A DNA stretch of 64,000 nucleotides from Holothuria scabra. Lineage: Eukaryota; Echinodermata; Holothuroidea; Aspidochirotida; Holothuriidae. The translations under genes and the position numbers were made by a program. Below the pieces are notes generated by a model. It did not search any database. It saw only the letters and a program-made list of their open reading frames with translations, and was not told the DNA's origin. Shown here one piece after another: positions 40,801 to 53,729 of this stretch; within the stretch, counting starts at the first letter, position 1; the number at the start of each line of letters is the position of its first letter. Where the stretch lies: NCBI GenBank assembly GCA_037179385.1, contig CM074187.1, positions 14,199,450 through 14,263,449 of the forward strand. The letters run 5' to 3'.

Positions 40801-43010
40801 GTAAGATATGTTTTCCAAAAAACCTCCTAGATTACTTGGAGAAGTAAGCTATCAGGCCTCCAAAGTTTCATCTCGATCTTGGACTCGAATGTCAGTGAAT
40901 CGGTCTCAGACTCGGCAGGTTCGGACCCGTATTCGAAAGGTGTGGTACTAGTTTTGCTACTTAACAAAAAAATGCTATTACTGAAATGAAATATATTGAT
41001 TTAAAAACTCACAAATAGAAAGGTTCCATGTGAACTTCCATAAAAATTCCCAAAATCATAAATATACTCTTGGGTGTATTACAAGATAAATGCATCATAA
41101 GAGGAACTTTTTGACTTGTAAGAAAATTATGAAACGATATGAATACATTTTTAAAGGGGAACTTCCCGTTGCTTTTTTACTGTTGAGGGAGATTTGAAAG
41201 ATCCTATCGCTCACGAAGTGCCACTTTGATACACGTACCACTTTGTAAATGAAAAGGGTTCGAAACATAGGTGAGACGATCCTTTATGCACAGTCCGTTT
41301 AGTTACAAAAGATTTTTGGTGAGCGCATCTTCAGACTTGTAAACACTTGAACTTAAACATTACCTCGATCGTAAAAGATATTAGCAACCAGATCCGTCTT
41401 AAATATCACAACTTGGCCTTTTAGGTTAACCGTCTCCTTAGCTGGAACAAAGGCAGATCGCTTCACTAATGCTTGAATAAATAATGAATTAAGACATTTT
41501 TATGGTGGTGGAGACTTCGAGGGAAGAGATTTAATTAGCCTTACTTATCGAAGAAATGTCTTTCTCCAAGCTCTGAAAGTTACTTACCTCCGTCACAAAT
41601 AAATCTTTTAAAAGGTAAAATAGATTGAAAGTCAGTGAAAGGGTTGATAATGCAATCATACAATAACAGAGAAATATGTTGTCTTCTTCCCTTAATTAAT
41701 CGAAACATTAATTGTTAGGAGCGAGTGAGAAGATGCCTTATCTAGAGAAGGTGGACTGATCCCTTACGTTTGGCCTTTTTTATCATGATCAGGATAGAGG
41801 GCATGTTCTCCGACCCTTACTTATGTGGAATATTCCATACTCCTCACAGCAGCCCTCCACTTTATACCTTCTCTATTAGGCCTAGTTGTCTCCTTTGTGG
41901 TGAATTATCTCGTCACTACCTTACTTATCTGTAATACGGCTTCGCATTTCAAGTCATAAGATACAAATGTCAGTAGAAATAACAACTATTCTCTCATTTC
42001 CTGTCCGGACAGTTTCCTGGAAGACCGTTCAACATACTTCTAGACGAAACCAAAATAGTCTACAAGCCTACCAAGGATTTTCATGTTTGAATTTAATGGA
42101 GGAGCTGTTCGAATAAATTCTTCATACAGATTTAGCACCATCCTTTCTCTTTAATAACTGTAATTCCTCGTGGTCACGTTAATCTCTCCCATCAAACTAG
42201 GCTGTACACTTCCCAGATGGTAGCAAGTCTCAAATGAGCAAGAAGCTAGCATGGAGCTGTGGAGGAAGAAAAACAGAGAAGAGCAGGAAAAGAAACTACG
42301 CCTACAACTGGTGTCAATTCAATTAGTCCCAGACATGCAAAAATGGCACTTGTCCGACGAGCAGTTCCTGACCACCTGCAACACTTTTTGGGCGTGGAAT
42401 TGCAAGATCACTCTCTTGGTGATGTGCAAGATGACGTATTTATTGCAGGGAACTCCCTGGTTATTGCAAGGTATTAAGCAATCGTCAAAAGTCGAGTGAG
42501 AATCTTGTGCTTGTTCAAAATTTCGATTAGTTCTCGCATTCGTTTGACCGACATAGGATATTGCCCTACACGACCTTGTAAGCAACCATCCCGCGACAAA
42601 ATTGTCGCAAACGTTTTTAGTACAATTGTGGAAGGGGCTCAAGAGAATAACGGTGCGAAAATCAACCACTAGAGATAATAAGGAGTTTTTGTCTAATGCC
42701 CACAATTAACATTTCTTCGCCTTCGCAACCAAATTCATGTATAGTCGACTGCTACCCTTTCAAATGGATTAAAAGAAACAGTTATATAAAGGAAATTAGA
42801 TGCAGGCAAATACGAAATATACGCTAAAAATTCAGTTCGACTGGTTACTGCTTTGTAAGGCTAGTTGCTACTGCTATGATGATCACCAAGTCAAATGGTC
42901 GGACAATTTAATAGTCTGTGTTTTGCAGTTGTAGTTTGATCATTGTTGAACATTGCAAAGAATGTGTGCGTATTTGGCGTTTGTCATTGAATGAAAAAAA
43001 ACCTTTATGT
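37835..43010. other. No recognised gene or repeat
   Basis: About 5.2 kb of AT-rich DNA. Frames at 42251-42499 (plus) and 42319-42705 (minus) overlap each other and have no recognisable domain. I see nothing else. Confidence 0.4.
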
Positions 43011-43016
43011 CTTAGT
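43011..43016. repeat. Left 6-bp direct repeat CTTAGT (putative target duplication)
   Basis: Lies immediately outside the left TACGGAAGCG terminus. The same six bases lie immediately outside the right terminus at 60312-60317. Confidence 0.7.
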
Positions 43017-44456
43017 TACGGAAGCGTATAAGTGCCACAACATCACAAACAAATAACCTGACAATTTGCAATAATTTGTTACATTGAGCACATATATCTC
43101 AACAAAATGCAAAAAATTGTGCCTTTTCACAATTACTCATTTTCTTGCAATGCAGCAAAATATTGATTAATGCTTTATTGTCGAGTTTACACAACTCATG
43201 ATCTCCACAATTATTTGCACAATGGCAGATTGTTGACTTTTTCAAACTTTGCATGGGGGCATAATTTTACTCAATGTTCAATTGACATTTTGTGATCTCC
43301 ACAATTATTTGCAAAATGTCGAGTTCCTTACTCAAAAAAAATTCTAAACAGAGGCAAAATTTTACTCATTGTTTAATTGAAATTTTGTGATCTCTACAAT
43401 TATTTGCAAAATGTTGAATTCCTTACTTATATCAAACTTTGCAAAGAAGCAAAATTTTACTCATTGTTTAATTCACATTTTGTGATCTATACAATTATTT
43501 GCAAAATGTTAAATTTTTTACTTATAAAAACTTCACAATGCAGCAAAATTGTACTCAATATGTCAATTGACATCTTGTGATCTCAACAATTATTTGCAAA
43601 ATGATTAATTCCTTACCCATAAAAACTTTACAAAGAAGCAAAATTTTACTCAATGTTCAATTGACATTTTGTGATCTCAACAATTGTTTGCAAAATGTTG
43701 AGTTCCTTATTTTTAAAAAGAAGCAAAATTTTACTCAATGTTCAATTAACATTTTGTGATCTCCACAATTATTTGCAAAATGTTGAATTCCTTACTTATA
43801 TCAAACTTTGCAAAGAAGCAAAATTTTACTCACTGTTTAATTGACATTTTGTGATCTCTACAATTATTTGCAAAATGTTAAATTTTTTACTTATAAAAAC
43901 TTCACAATGCAGCAAAATTGTTCTCAATATGTCAATTGACATCTTGTGATCTCAACAATTATTTGCAAAATGATTAATTCCTTACCCATAAAAACTTTAC
44001 AAAGAAGCAAAATTTTACTCAATGTTCAATTGACATTTTGTGATCTCAACAATTGTTTGCAAAATGTTGAGTTCCTTATTTTTAAAAAGAAGCAAAATTT
44101 TACTCAATGTTCAATTAACATTTTGTGATCTCCACAATTATTTGCAAAATGTTGAATTCCTTACTTATATCAAACTTTGCAAAAGAGCAAAATTTTACTC
44201 ATTGTTTAATTGACATTTTGTGATCTCTACAATTATTTGCAAAATGTTAAATATTTTACTTATATACACACTTAACAAATAAGTAAAATTTTACTCAATG
44301 TTCAATTGACATTTTGCGATCTCAACAATTGTTTGCAACTTGAAAATGTTGAATTCCTTATCTTTAAAAACTTTGCAAAGAAGCAAAATTTTACTCATTG
44401 TTTAACTGACATTTTGTGATTTCAACAGTTATTTGCAAAATGTCAATTCCTTACCC
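43017..44456 (+). repeat. Left arm: terminal module plus ~13 monomers of ~94 bp
   Basis: Module 43017-43198, then monomers of the type 'GATCTCCACAATTATTTGCA..GTTCCTTACT..TTTACAAAGAAGCAAAATTTTACTC..'. A block is duplicated at a spacing of 369 bp (e.g. 43577 and 43946), a four-monomer higher-order unit. The array stops abruptly before TTGGAAAAACGTACAGCC. Confidence 0.92.
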
Positions 44457-44492
44457 AGTTGGAAAAACGTACAGCCAGTCGAATTTTGGACA

Positions 44493-44561
44493 CCCCCACC
44501 AGACATGAGACCCTAGCGACGGCCCTGTGTTAACACATGATCGTCTCATGTCTGGTGGGGG
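44493..44561. repeat. 18-bp perfect inverted repeat next to a hAT-like terminus
   Basis: CCCCCACCAGACATGAGA (44493-44510) and its complement (44544-44561) enclose 33 bases. Between them lies CCCTAGCGACGGCCCTG, the complement of CAGGGCCGTCGCTAGGG, a terminus typical of hAT-like elements. No second end located. Confidence 0.5.
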
Positions 44562-46250
44562 TTCGATCCTTAACTAGCGGGATAGAGCCCCCCCCCCCAC
44601 CCCCCCCCCCGTCGTGTCATGACCTCTTTTCAAATTAATGTCTTGCAAAATGTCGGCATTCTTTGTGCATATAACTCACTGACAAAGTTGAACCAACTGT
44701 AAACTTAAATAGCATAAACTTGTAGCGGTGAACGACGCCGTATCCATTTTCAAAGCCAGGGGAACGCTGACAGTTCCCGAACATCACCCCTTGGGGTTGT
44801 ATGTGGCAGCCTCATTGAGTAGGAAGTAGGCTACTAGACCAACGTGCTTAATATGATGGCTCGGATACTTGGTTTGGAACTCAAGGTACCACAAATTTAT
44901 TTCAAATTTACCCTTTTATATAACATGAAAAAAGTTCAAAGTAAAATGACAATGATAACCTTCTGAAGATTTGACCATTTAATGTCCTGCTCAAAGCTAC
45001 ATGCTGTATCGGCAAAGGAGGTGAAAATTCTAACAAGAAAGGAAAATTTTTCTCACGCTCCGCACCACAAGATGCATCGACACTCCTACAGGCTATACAT
45101 GGCAGGCTTTCGATATCATGTGATTCTCGCAAGCAGTGTTCATGGTTACCACAAGCTAACATGGTGCCACTACTCACTACAAATATAAGAGTTCTGGGTT
45201 ACCCACCTGTCGTTCGTGAAAATGCCCCCCCCCCCGGCCCACCCCCTCCCCCCCTCCAATATCTTGCGTGAGGACATTGGTTACAAACTTCAAGACTCAC
45301 ATGTTTTTGGAAAGAATATTTATTGAAAATCAGAAAACTTGAATAAAATAAATCCTGGCTTCACTTTAAAATCTGACAAAAACAACAGTACTAATCTGAT
45401 TGTCGTACGGGACGGGAGGGCTGCATCCCGTATTGCCCAAACTTTGCTAGACTGGTGCCCCAGTCGGACAAAAATTATGCCCTTGGTGGATTCTGGAGTC
45501 GGCAAAAAGTCACCGCCCCAAGAATTAAGAAAGAGTCCCCGGTACGGCCATGGCTGACAGCTCCCCTTATATGTGGTGGAACTGGACCCGTGCTGGTGTC
45601 GCATCTTATGCTTATATGACAGCAGACAATTTTACTTGCACATTCCGGCATGAGGTGGCTTAGTAAGTGATATTCATGTTAAAATCGATCTCAAGTTTAA
45701 TCTACGTAGCTTCAGCATGTTAAGCCATTTAGTTAAGGTATAACGCACAATGAACAGAGGGCAAAACAGTCTACGAGGGAATGAGTTCCGAATTCCCCAT
45801 ATCGAGGAGGCGTGGGGTCTAATTAATGGAGAGTGTGGGTGAACACCCCCTTCTTTGATTTGCAATAAACTTATTTCACTTTTTATCAACGTGGGTACAA
45901 GACAGTGAATATTCTTTCCCCATATACAGATAGACAGACCGAAGTGCATGCACACACGTTTTATTAACATTATGATTTGGCACTTATTTCCTCGAAAAGG
46001 GGGGGGGTATCGAAAGAAAACGCCAAAATATAGGCAATACGGATAGGTTTTGACAGAGCGGTTGTTGGAGGAAAACCTCTCCCACTTTGCTGGATTTTTG
46101 TTTTTAAGTTTACACCCAGAAGATTTTGCTTTCATGCAACAATACTAGCAACATTAGCAGCAGCAATAACAATCAAATCTGTTCCAAACGAAACAACATT
46201 AGCAGCAGTAATAACAATCAAATCTGTCCAAACGAAACGAATAGTCCACG
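44562..46250. other. Core of the large element, no recognised gene
   Basis: Contains C-rich runs (44587-44612, 45224-45257) and a tandem duplication of about 46 bp at 46151-46245 (ACATTAGCAGCAG...). The 153-codon minus frame at 45674-46135 has no recognisable domain. Confidence 0.4.
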
Positions 46251-46252
46251 AA

Positions 46253-46603
46253 TGCTCACCCCAAACAATACCAATTCTCCTAACCATCTTACCTAACTTG
46301 AAAGTCATATTTTTATCACCCCAAATAGTTCCAATTCTCCCAACCTACTTACTTCTATAGCCCCTCCCACATCTATCTGAAACTCATCATTATCCAGGCA
46401 CAATCCTAGTTTCTTACATCAGGGCATATTCCACTGAGCGTACAAGTCCATAATGTACGATCAAAAACACTCTCAGTGCACATGCTGTGTAAATGAGCTG
46501 TGCTGCATTTTCTTTTTAATTTGATGTCAATCAAAGAGCAGTACCATATTGCGACTTTTGACATACGTAGCATGAGGGTGAAACTGTAGTATGGGGTGAT
46601 GAA
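46253..46603. mobile_element. MITE, CTCACCCCAAAC family, copy 2
   Basis: Related to 17192-17473. Its left end appears twice (46254 and 46315), so the left part is tandemly duplicated. The right end reads TATGGGGTGATG. A hAT-like element is inserted about 28 bases beyond it. Confidence 0.6.
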
Positions 46604-46631
46604 TGACTGCCTTTGCCAGCCCCTCCAACGA

Positions 46632-46639
46632 CCAGACTC
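46632..46639. repeat. Left 8-bp target duplication CCAGACTC of the hAT-like element
   Basis: Directly precedes the element end CACTAGCGTAGCCAGC. The same eight bases follow the other end at 49388-49395. Confidence 0.85.
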
Positions 46640-49387
46640 CACTAGCGTAGCCAGCGGGGGGCAGGGGGGCAGAGTGCCCCACAGAAATTTTGGGGACGCG
46701 ATGGGCGATGTTGAAAAAAATGAAGGAGAGCAAAAAAAAAAAATAAAATAAAAAAGATAAACGGCAAGAGAAGGGAGGGAATCGGCGGGCGTTTTTTTCT
46801 ACAGTTTTTCGAGGGGGGGGGGGGGGGGAGAGAAGCTCTTAGTCGTTACGATAAAGTTTGCAGTTCCAAACGGTGGCTAGAGTCCCCGATGGTTTACCTG
46901 TTTTTTGCTCTTAAGGGACAATTTCCCTAATAAGAACCCCAAATTTTCGGCGCGCTACGCGCGCTGTAGGTTCACTCCTTTTTTTTTTTTTTAATATTTC
47001 CTTTCCACATATCTAGAGAGTGTAAGTCCTGTCATGTCAACATTACCAAGAAACAGGGACGCAGAGTACACAGGTTATTTAGAGGTCTTAAATTTCATCC
47101 CATATCACAAAGCCTAGTTGCTGTTCTCTTGTGTGTGTCACGCGATAGGTCAGTTGGTGAGCGACTCACGGACAGACGGAGCATAGTTTGGCTATTTTAT
47201 CGGGTATTCCAGGTGTTTTCGACGCAATGTATGTTATCCCCGATACGGTCTACAACCCCCACAGTTTCTATTTTTTTTCCTTTTTGTTCTTAATGATTAC
47301 ATAGGCTATATGTTATTTTTGTAAGTCTACCAAAAATTTTCGCGCGCTTTGCAATTTCACGATTCAGACTCAACAGAACACTATCAGTGCGCAACTCGGC
47401 TTTTAAAATATTAAGTGATATTGTGCAAAATGTGCCAAGGGGTGCAATAACATGGGATAGTAAGGCTCCTTCATATCCCCTTCTCACCACCCCCTCCACA
47501 TAGGGGCCGTCGGAACTTGTGGTCGCTGACATGGCCCGCCCCCTGTCGGGAATAATCTGTCGCCTTCCCATGGTCGGTTCAGGGAGGTGTCATTTGAATC
47601 ACACCTCCCTGGTCGGTTTAATTATTTTGGCTTTCAAAAGAGTTATTTCTGCGATAAAACCCAAAATGTTCAGAATGCTTTTCACACTCTTCCTCAGTAC
47701 CGTTACCTAGAGCTAATAAATTACAAACCCTTCCCATCTTTTCAAGTAAATTAATATGTAGAATAAATGGATTAATGAACATGTCGGGAATTCCATCTCA
47801 TTTCGCAAAACCAGGGAGGTGTGATCTCTTGTGTCAGTCTTGCGGTACGGGCTCGAAGAGGGAAGTACAATATAAGTTGTGCCCGATAGAATAAAAGGCC
47901 GTGACAATTGATCTATATAAGCTTTAAATAAGTACAGATTCTTTTTAGTGTAGGCTAACCCAAAAAAATTTCGCCCGCTTTTCCACGGTTAAATCAGTGC
48001 GGAAATATCTTCCTCTAGCATATACAAATTTTATGTCGTATATGACTCGCAATGGCAGGTATAGTGCACAGGTTTTCTTTAAATCTCCCTCACCAACTCA
48101 TCGATGGCATCCTGGCTGTCGGGACTTGGGGTCGCTACCCACCCTACCCCTCACCCGTTCGGAGAGTGGCCCTTCGTCGGGCAAATCCTGGCGCCAAGCC
48201 TGGAGGGAAGACACATTTTCCAGTTATGACTTGTATATGTGTAATGAAGCAATGAGCTAAAGATGGAAGCTGCATTTTTTGGAGAACGGCAACTATTTTG
48301 GAGGGGCGATTTCACTAGGAAGGCGTGTCGCCCCTCTAACACCCCCCCTGTGGAGAACACTAGAATCTAGTATAAAAAGAACAAAATCTACCACCATGTT
48401 GCATCTAAGCTCTTCGAGACAGCAAAAAAATTCCAAAAGGGGAGGGGAACACCCAGGAAGACAGGCCCGTAGCCAGGGGGTTCGCACTTACTCCCGCCCA
48501 GACCCATTTTTTTATTATTTTTTTTTTATTTAAATGGAGTTTTGGCGTTTTTCAAGGTAAAATGTCAAATCCGCTGGTTTAGTCAATGTAAGTCTTATGA
48601 GTAGCTGTTTTGTTTCAGTGCAACACAATTTCCTAGGGCCCCATTGACTCGTCAGTAACCCTCTTACTGGCACACACTTACTCTCGAGGGAATAAGGAAA
48701 ACATTGATACAAGATTGAAAATGTCCAAAAATTCCAGCTAAGGTGTTCACCAGATCGCTCAATTTTGATGTAAAATTGCAACATCTCCTTGAGGTAGGAG
48801 TGGGAAAACCACACCCTATCCCCGTTCGGATGCTGGGCTCCTCACTTGAGCGCTTCGCTCCCTCAAGAAAATGCCACACCCCAGTGGCAGCGATGAAAAA
48901 TGAAAAAGTGGGGGCTAAAGGTATGTGCAGCCCCTCAATATATGTCAAGTGCTCCAATTAAGAAGCGGGGAGGATTTCAAAGTTGGGCTGAACATATTCT
49001 TGCTCTGAATACTCGGGAAGTGCCGTTTCCGGCCATCTGAGGGGTTTGTAAAACCAAAAATTTCCTGGTTCGCTCCCCACCAATCGATGGTAGAGCTCCG
49101 CTTAGAAACATGTATTGACATTTTTTATAGATAATTTTTTTTTTTTTGCATTAATTGAGAAATTTCAGAAATGAGATCCATTTCCAGGTTGGGAACATGC
49201 AGCATAAAACACTCGGGAAGTGCCGTTTCCTGCCATCTGAGGGGTTTCTAAAACCAAAAATTTTCTTGTACGCTCCGCGCCAACCGATGGTGGCGCTTCG
49301 CTTAGATAGTCTTGTCGGTCAAGATTGCGGACGATGAGTCGACTTTGCCCCCCCCCCCCCCACAAGAAAATCCTGGCTACGCCCCTG
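46640..49387 (+). mobile_element. 2,748-bp hAT-like non-autonomous element, copy 2
   Basis: Termini CACTAGCGTAGCCAGC (left) and, in complement, CAGGGGCGTAGCCAGG (right) form imperfect inverted repeats of the hAT type. The flanks are an exact 8-bp duplication, the hAT hallmark. The interior from about 47110 is collinear with 35615-37834. It contains homopolymer runs (G near 46806-46824, C near 49349-49361) and no transposase. It sits inside the large foldback-type element and is therefore younger than it. Confidence 0.85.
47580..47610. mobile_element. 31-bp palindromic micro-insertion with 8-bp duplication
   Basis: The insert begins CAGGGAGGTGT and ends ACACCTCCCT, and is flanked by GGTCGGTT on both sides (47572-47579 and 47611-47618). 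The related copy at about 36066 has a single GGTCGGTT and no insert, so it is an empty site. The 8-bp duplication and CAGGG terminus suggest hAT-type mobilisation. Confidence 0.75.
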
Positions 49388-49395
49388 CCAGACTC
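49388..49395. repeat. Right 8-bp target duplication CCAGACTC
   Basis: Partner of 46632-46639, immediately after ...GGCTACGCCCCTG. Confidence 0.85.
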
Positions 49396-52300
49396 TGTTG
49401 TACAGGGGGTGTGTGGGGGCTTGGGGACTCGACCCCAAATGGGATAGCCACGTCCCTGTTTACTCTTATAACATCTGATTACCATCTGAAATTGTGAACT
49501 GATAAGATCTTGTTGTAGAAGCCAACGTTTTTTTTGCAATACAAACTCTATATTTTGAAATAATTGTTTAAAAAGAGTTGAATTCTCAAGTTGTTTGCCT
49601 ACTAAACACCTAACTGTGGATCGTTTTAAAACAAAAAAGGCAAAACATGTGCTTGCTTCCCCTAATCTAGTTACGTTATTAACTGCACAAATGATAGTGA
49701 TTCTCGTTTCATACGGTCGTGATTTACTTCTGCTGAATAAATCATTGCTTAGGGAAATCTAAAGTCTACAAGTCACATTCGTTCATCGCGTCTTAAGAAT
49801 ATTGGGAGAGATGCCGTAAGTGGCATCCATAGTCAGATAGTAGCGTTAATGAAATCGAGTTGACGGATTAATTACATTGAAAGATAAAAAACGAGACTTT
49901 TTTCTGGAAATTTCCTTAGATGTATATCAGTGCAGGCGTTTATCGCATGAATGCTGTCATTGAATACAGGACCGGTTGCTCGGTCGCTCAGTGAAGCTTA
50001 GTTTTATAAATTCTTTCCAGTAAAATGTCGCTACATGACAGATTAATATAGGCCGTTATGTTGAATAAATTATTTATAGCATGGTACTGTATATTTATTA
50101 CCAGAGGCAGATTTAGGATATGGGACGGGGCCCTGGCTCCGGTTCCAACTGAAAAAAGTCGAACTTTTTTACTTCGTAGAACAATTATAAGACCCTATCC
50201 CAACTTGAATAGGCCTACGTGAGGTGTTATATTTGCTTACAAAGAAAATTCGGAGAACTCGCAACCCGTCACACAGCCAGTAAAGACGTTACCCAAATGA
50301 CTCTCTAAGCGGAGCGCTACCATCATTGGAGCGGAGCATTCAGAAAATTTTGGAAATCGCCAACTCTCAGTCAGCCGGAAATATCATTCACCGGGCTTGT
50401 AAGCAGAATTTAAGCAGTCGTTATTTCCAGCTTTCTTTGTGCAATGAAATGTTTAGATCAATAAAACAATGAAGTTACAAGGCGCAAATTATCAGAAATT
50501 TGCCTAACAATCTCCAGGGGTTATTTGGTGTAAATAAGGGACGAAGTCGAGGGACATTAGCGGAGCTCTACCATAATTGCTACGGAGCGTAAGGAAAATG
50601 TTGAAAACCGCAACCCCACATGTAGACAGCCAAGAATGTCATTGCCCAGGCTTGTAAGGAGAACCTAAGCACTCGTTATTTTGAGCTTTCGTCTGCAAAA
50701 ACAGTTCAATAAAACGAGCAAATTACAAAATAATGTCGACATTACCAAATGAAACCACTACCACAGGCCTATTTTAGGGTAATCCTTTGGGTACTGTTAT
50801 ATACAGTGGTGCGCCGTGGTCTATTCAATACTACCGGGGTACGGGGGTAGCCAATTGCCATTTGCCTATGAAAGGACATTTATTATTCTCAGTGGCATGT
50901 ACCCAATTTTCAGAAGTTTTTAAGTGTGGACACTTATCAATCAGTAACGTTATTTGTGGCACGCTCCCTGCCTTGTTTGAACAAATATCTGAAAATATCA
51001 CGGAGCTAGTTGTATTGCTGATAAGTCTAGATTTCGAGTTTCTGGTGAGGAAATATGAAAATATGGGGAGCATCGCTTTATTGTTACACTTCCCATTAGC
51101 AAATCCGAGATTCCACGGCAGTTGGAGATCGTAGGTGTAGCATAGTTATCTAAGGCTCTCCGAAGACATTTAAAAAGTTTCTGAAACTTCGTTGCCTTTT
51201 TAGGATAAATATTTCAAAATGAAGAGCGTATATTCGAAAAATGGAATGTTATGGAAGAAAAGCTAAGAAAACATCACTGTAAATGACCTGTGTCACATAA
51301 CGCAACTTTTCAAATTTTTGTGATTTTTCAGGGCCAGCTAAGAGCAATTACTCCTGCCCCCTGGAATCCGCAAAGCTACGCCACTTTCTAGTCTAAGCGG
51401 GAAGTCACGAATAATACCACGCAGTTGACGCCGAGTGCAGCAGAATTGTTTCTTTTACCTCCTAGATTACCAGAAGTGGCATTTGCTTTCTACCCCACCT
51501 TCCACCACAACTACAAGTAAATTATGCTTAAATACGTTGAACTAAATTTACATTTGGGGTGCAACTACAATTCGGGGAGCCCTCATGAGGTTCCTCCCTC
51601 TTAGCTGGGTCACTGCTTATAAACCTTTGCACCTATGAACCTTTTTTGCAACTTTCGTCCGAATAAGTACCATTTCGGAATTTTCGGGCAAAGTATACTG
51701 TGCAAGACCAAGAAGTGAGGTGGGATAGATATTGTTTTTCTGTACGCTGTAAGATTACATACCGAATTTTTGGTAATTCTTTTAAATTATCATGGAAGTT
51801 TTACTTTGGATAAATTTTTAATTTTTCGAGCAATTTTGGAAAGAATTTGGACACACTCTCCGGTTGTGGCTCACTGACTTGTTTTCCGAGCACCACTTTT
51901 TATGCTGAGCACTAAGCATAATGGCAGTACTATGTTGGACACTCACGATTCTGTGTTATAAACCAGAAAGCCGAAAGTCTTAGTGATTCCTTATGGCTGA
52001 AATGTAAGTTTATGTTTATTTCTTGTTGACATTGTTTCATAAATTACCAAGCACGAACGTGCTCACTTTCTCACTATGGACAATGCACAAGTTACAACAT
52101 ATACGTAAAGGCAAACCTGCCAACTCCCACGCTTTCATAGTGAGTCTCACGGTTTTAGGCGTCGTCTCACGTTCAAATTTTCATCACATCACGACAACAT
52201 AACAGTATTCAAACAGCTAGGTGCAAACATTAAGCCACACGGCAATCATCAGAACCTCTCAAGTTCATTTTTTAACATTCAAATTTTTTAACTTTCCTAA

Positions 52301-52999
52301 GTACGTGTAAGTATGTGCATGTTTGAATATCCTAACACACTGAACCAGGCAAGATTTTGTCGATTCCGGTTAAGTTGCTTCTTTTTTTTCGAATCCTTAC
52401 TTTGCATATGATTTTGGTAAATTTGTGAGAGAATTGTTACACTATAGATGGTGAAATATTCCAGGCTTTGATAAATGTAGACATTGCTTACATTATTTTG
52501 AACTCAATAACGGCCCAAGTTTTTATTATAGAATGACACACTCTTAAAACAACTTGATGAAATTTTACTAGGATATGGGTAAATGCATTTTTTGGTCAGA
52601 GCCTTTTAAGATAAAATGTGAAAGTTTAACCCCAACGATCTTCAGTTGTTCAGAAAATGTACTCAAATTAACTTACAAAGGGCAGATTTTTCAATAAAAA
52701 ACACAATTTTTTCATCACATGCATAAATTATTTTGCCGAGTATGATTACATCTATGGCAAATACTTGTTACAAAAGGCAAAAAATCGCAAAGTGAGCCCC
52801 ACCACTTGGATTATTTGGAAACCCTGGTATGCGCATGTTAATTGTTCTTTCGCACCGATGTGGTGCGGAAAAATTAAATTCGAGGTACCAATCTCCAGGT
52901 TTAATTTTTATGTACCAATCTCCATGTTTCTTCATGTAAATATCAAAGTTCGCTAATTTGGAGATCTGTGCTCTATTACACTTCTTGAGATACCATTTT
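49396..52999. other. Core of the large element; degenerate repeats, no firm gene
   Basis: 50300-50735 is a two-fold tandem repeat (period near 255 bp) with 'AGCGGAGC.CTACCAT' and 'AGGCTTGTAAG.AGAA' words. It resembles, inverted, the GCTCCGCTTA units of the hAT-like copies. 51868-51935 is a SINE core fragment on the minus strand (ATGCTGAGCACTAAGCATAATGGCAGTA, partly). The 115-codon plus frame at 50787-51134 has no recognised domain. Confidence 0.4.
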
Positions 53000-53232
53000 T
53001 AACAAAAAAAACTTTCTAAAAAAGATGTGTAAATTTTACACAACACTGTGTAAATAGTGCACAAAACTAACAATGTGTAACAAAACTACACAAGTTTGTG
53101 TAGAAATTACATATATTTGTGTACTAATTACACAATTTGTGTTGAATTGTTACACAAATTGTGTAGTTTTTACACATTGCTAGCTATGTGCACTAGTTAC
53201 ACAGCGTTTTTTTAAAAAGTTTTTAGAGTGTA
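53000..53232. mobile_element. Palindromic MITE with TGTGTAA/TTACACA motifs
   Basis: Left CTTTCTAAAAAAGATGTGTAA and complement of right CTTTTTAAAAAAACGCTGTGTAA give inverted ends. The interior is a string of TGTGTAA and TTACACA words in both orientations. No coding capacity. Full termini and target duplication not resolved. Confidence 0.65.
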
Positions 53233-53729
53233 TGTATTAAGCAAATTCCCATCTTCATAGGACATTCTTGAGCGGAGATGCAGAATGCTGAAATTTATTC
53301 ACTTAAAACAAATTAGTCCATTGCGCAATAAATTGTGACTTTCTTTTTGTACAACTCAATTACCTGCTTTGTTTCCCTTTAAAAATAGAAATGTTTGTAG
53401 GACCTTGAATACTTCCTGTCTGCTAGCATAGCATGTTGCACAGAGAGGGCTTTATTAATTACATCACCCCATAAGAGTAATAGTACTATCGCACCTTGAT
53501 ACAAGGTGCATTTACTTTCAGAAAAACAAAGAAATGCAAACATTGTTATTTGAGTAGTACAACAATGACATCACAAATTATTGCGTAATGTACCGTTTCA
53601 ATTTGAGTGAATAAACTTCAACATTTTATATCTCAGCTTAGGAATGTCCTATGAAGATGAGAGTTGGACTCGGTTAGAACTTACTCTTCATGCCCTTGAA
53701 TATATATTATTGAATTCTTTGACTTGTGG

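Noticed and set aside
42251..42705. Overlapping plus and minus frames of 82 and 128 codons
   Set aside because: No domain recognised on either strand. A resemblance of YVGQT to the GIY-YIG motif on the minus strand lacks every other feature of that fold.
43199..44456. CRISPR-like array
   Set aside because: The monomers are contiguous with no unique spacers, in a eukaryotic context.
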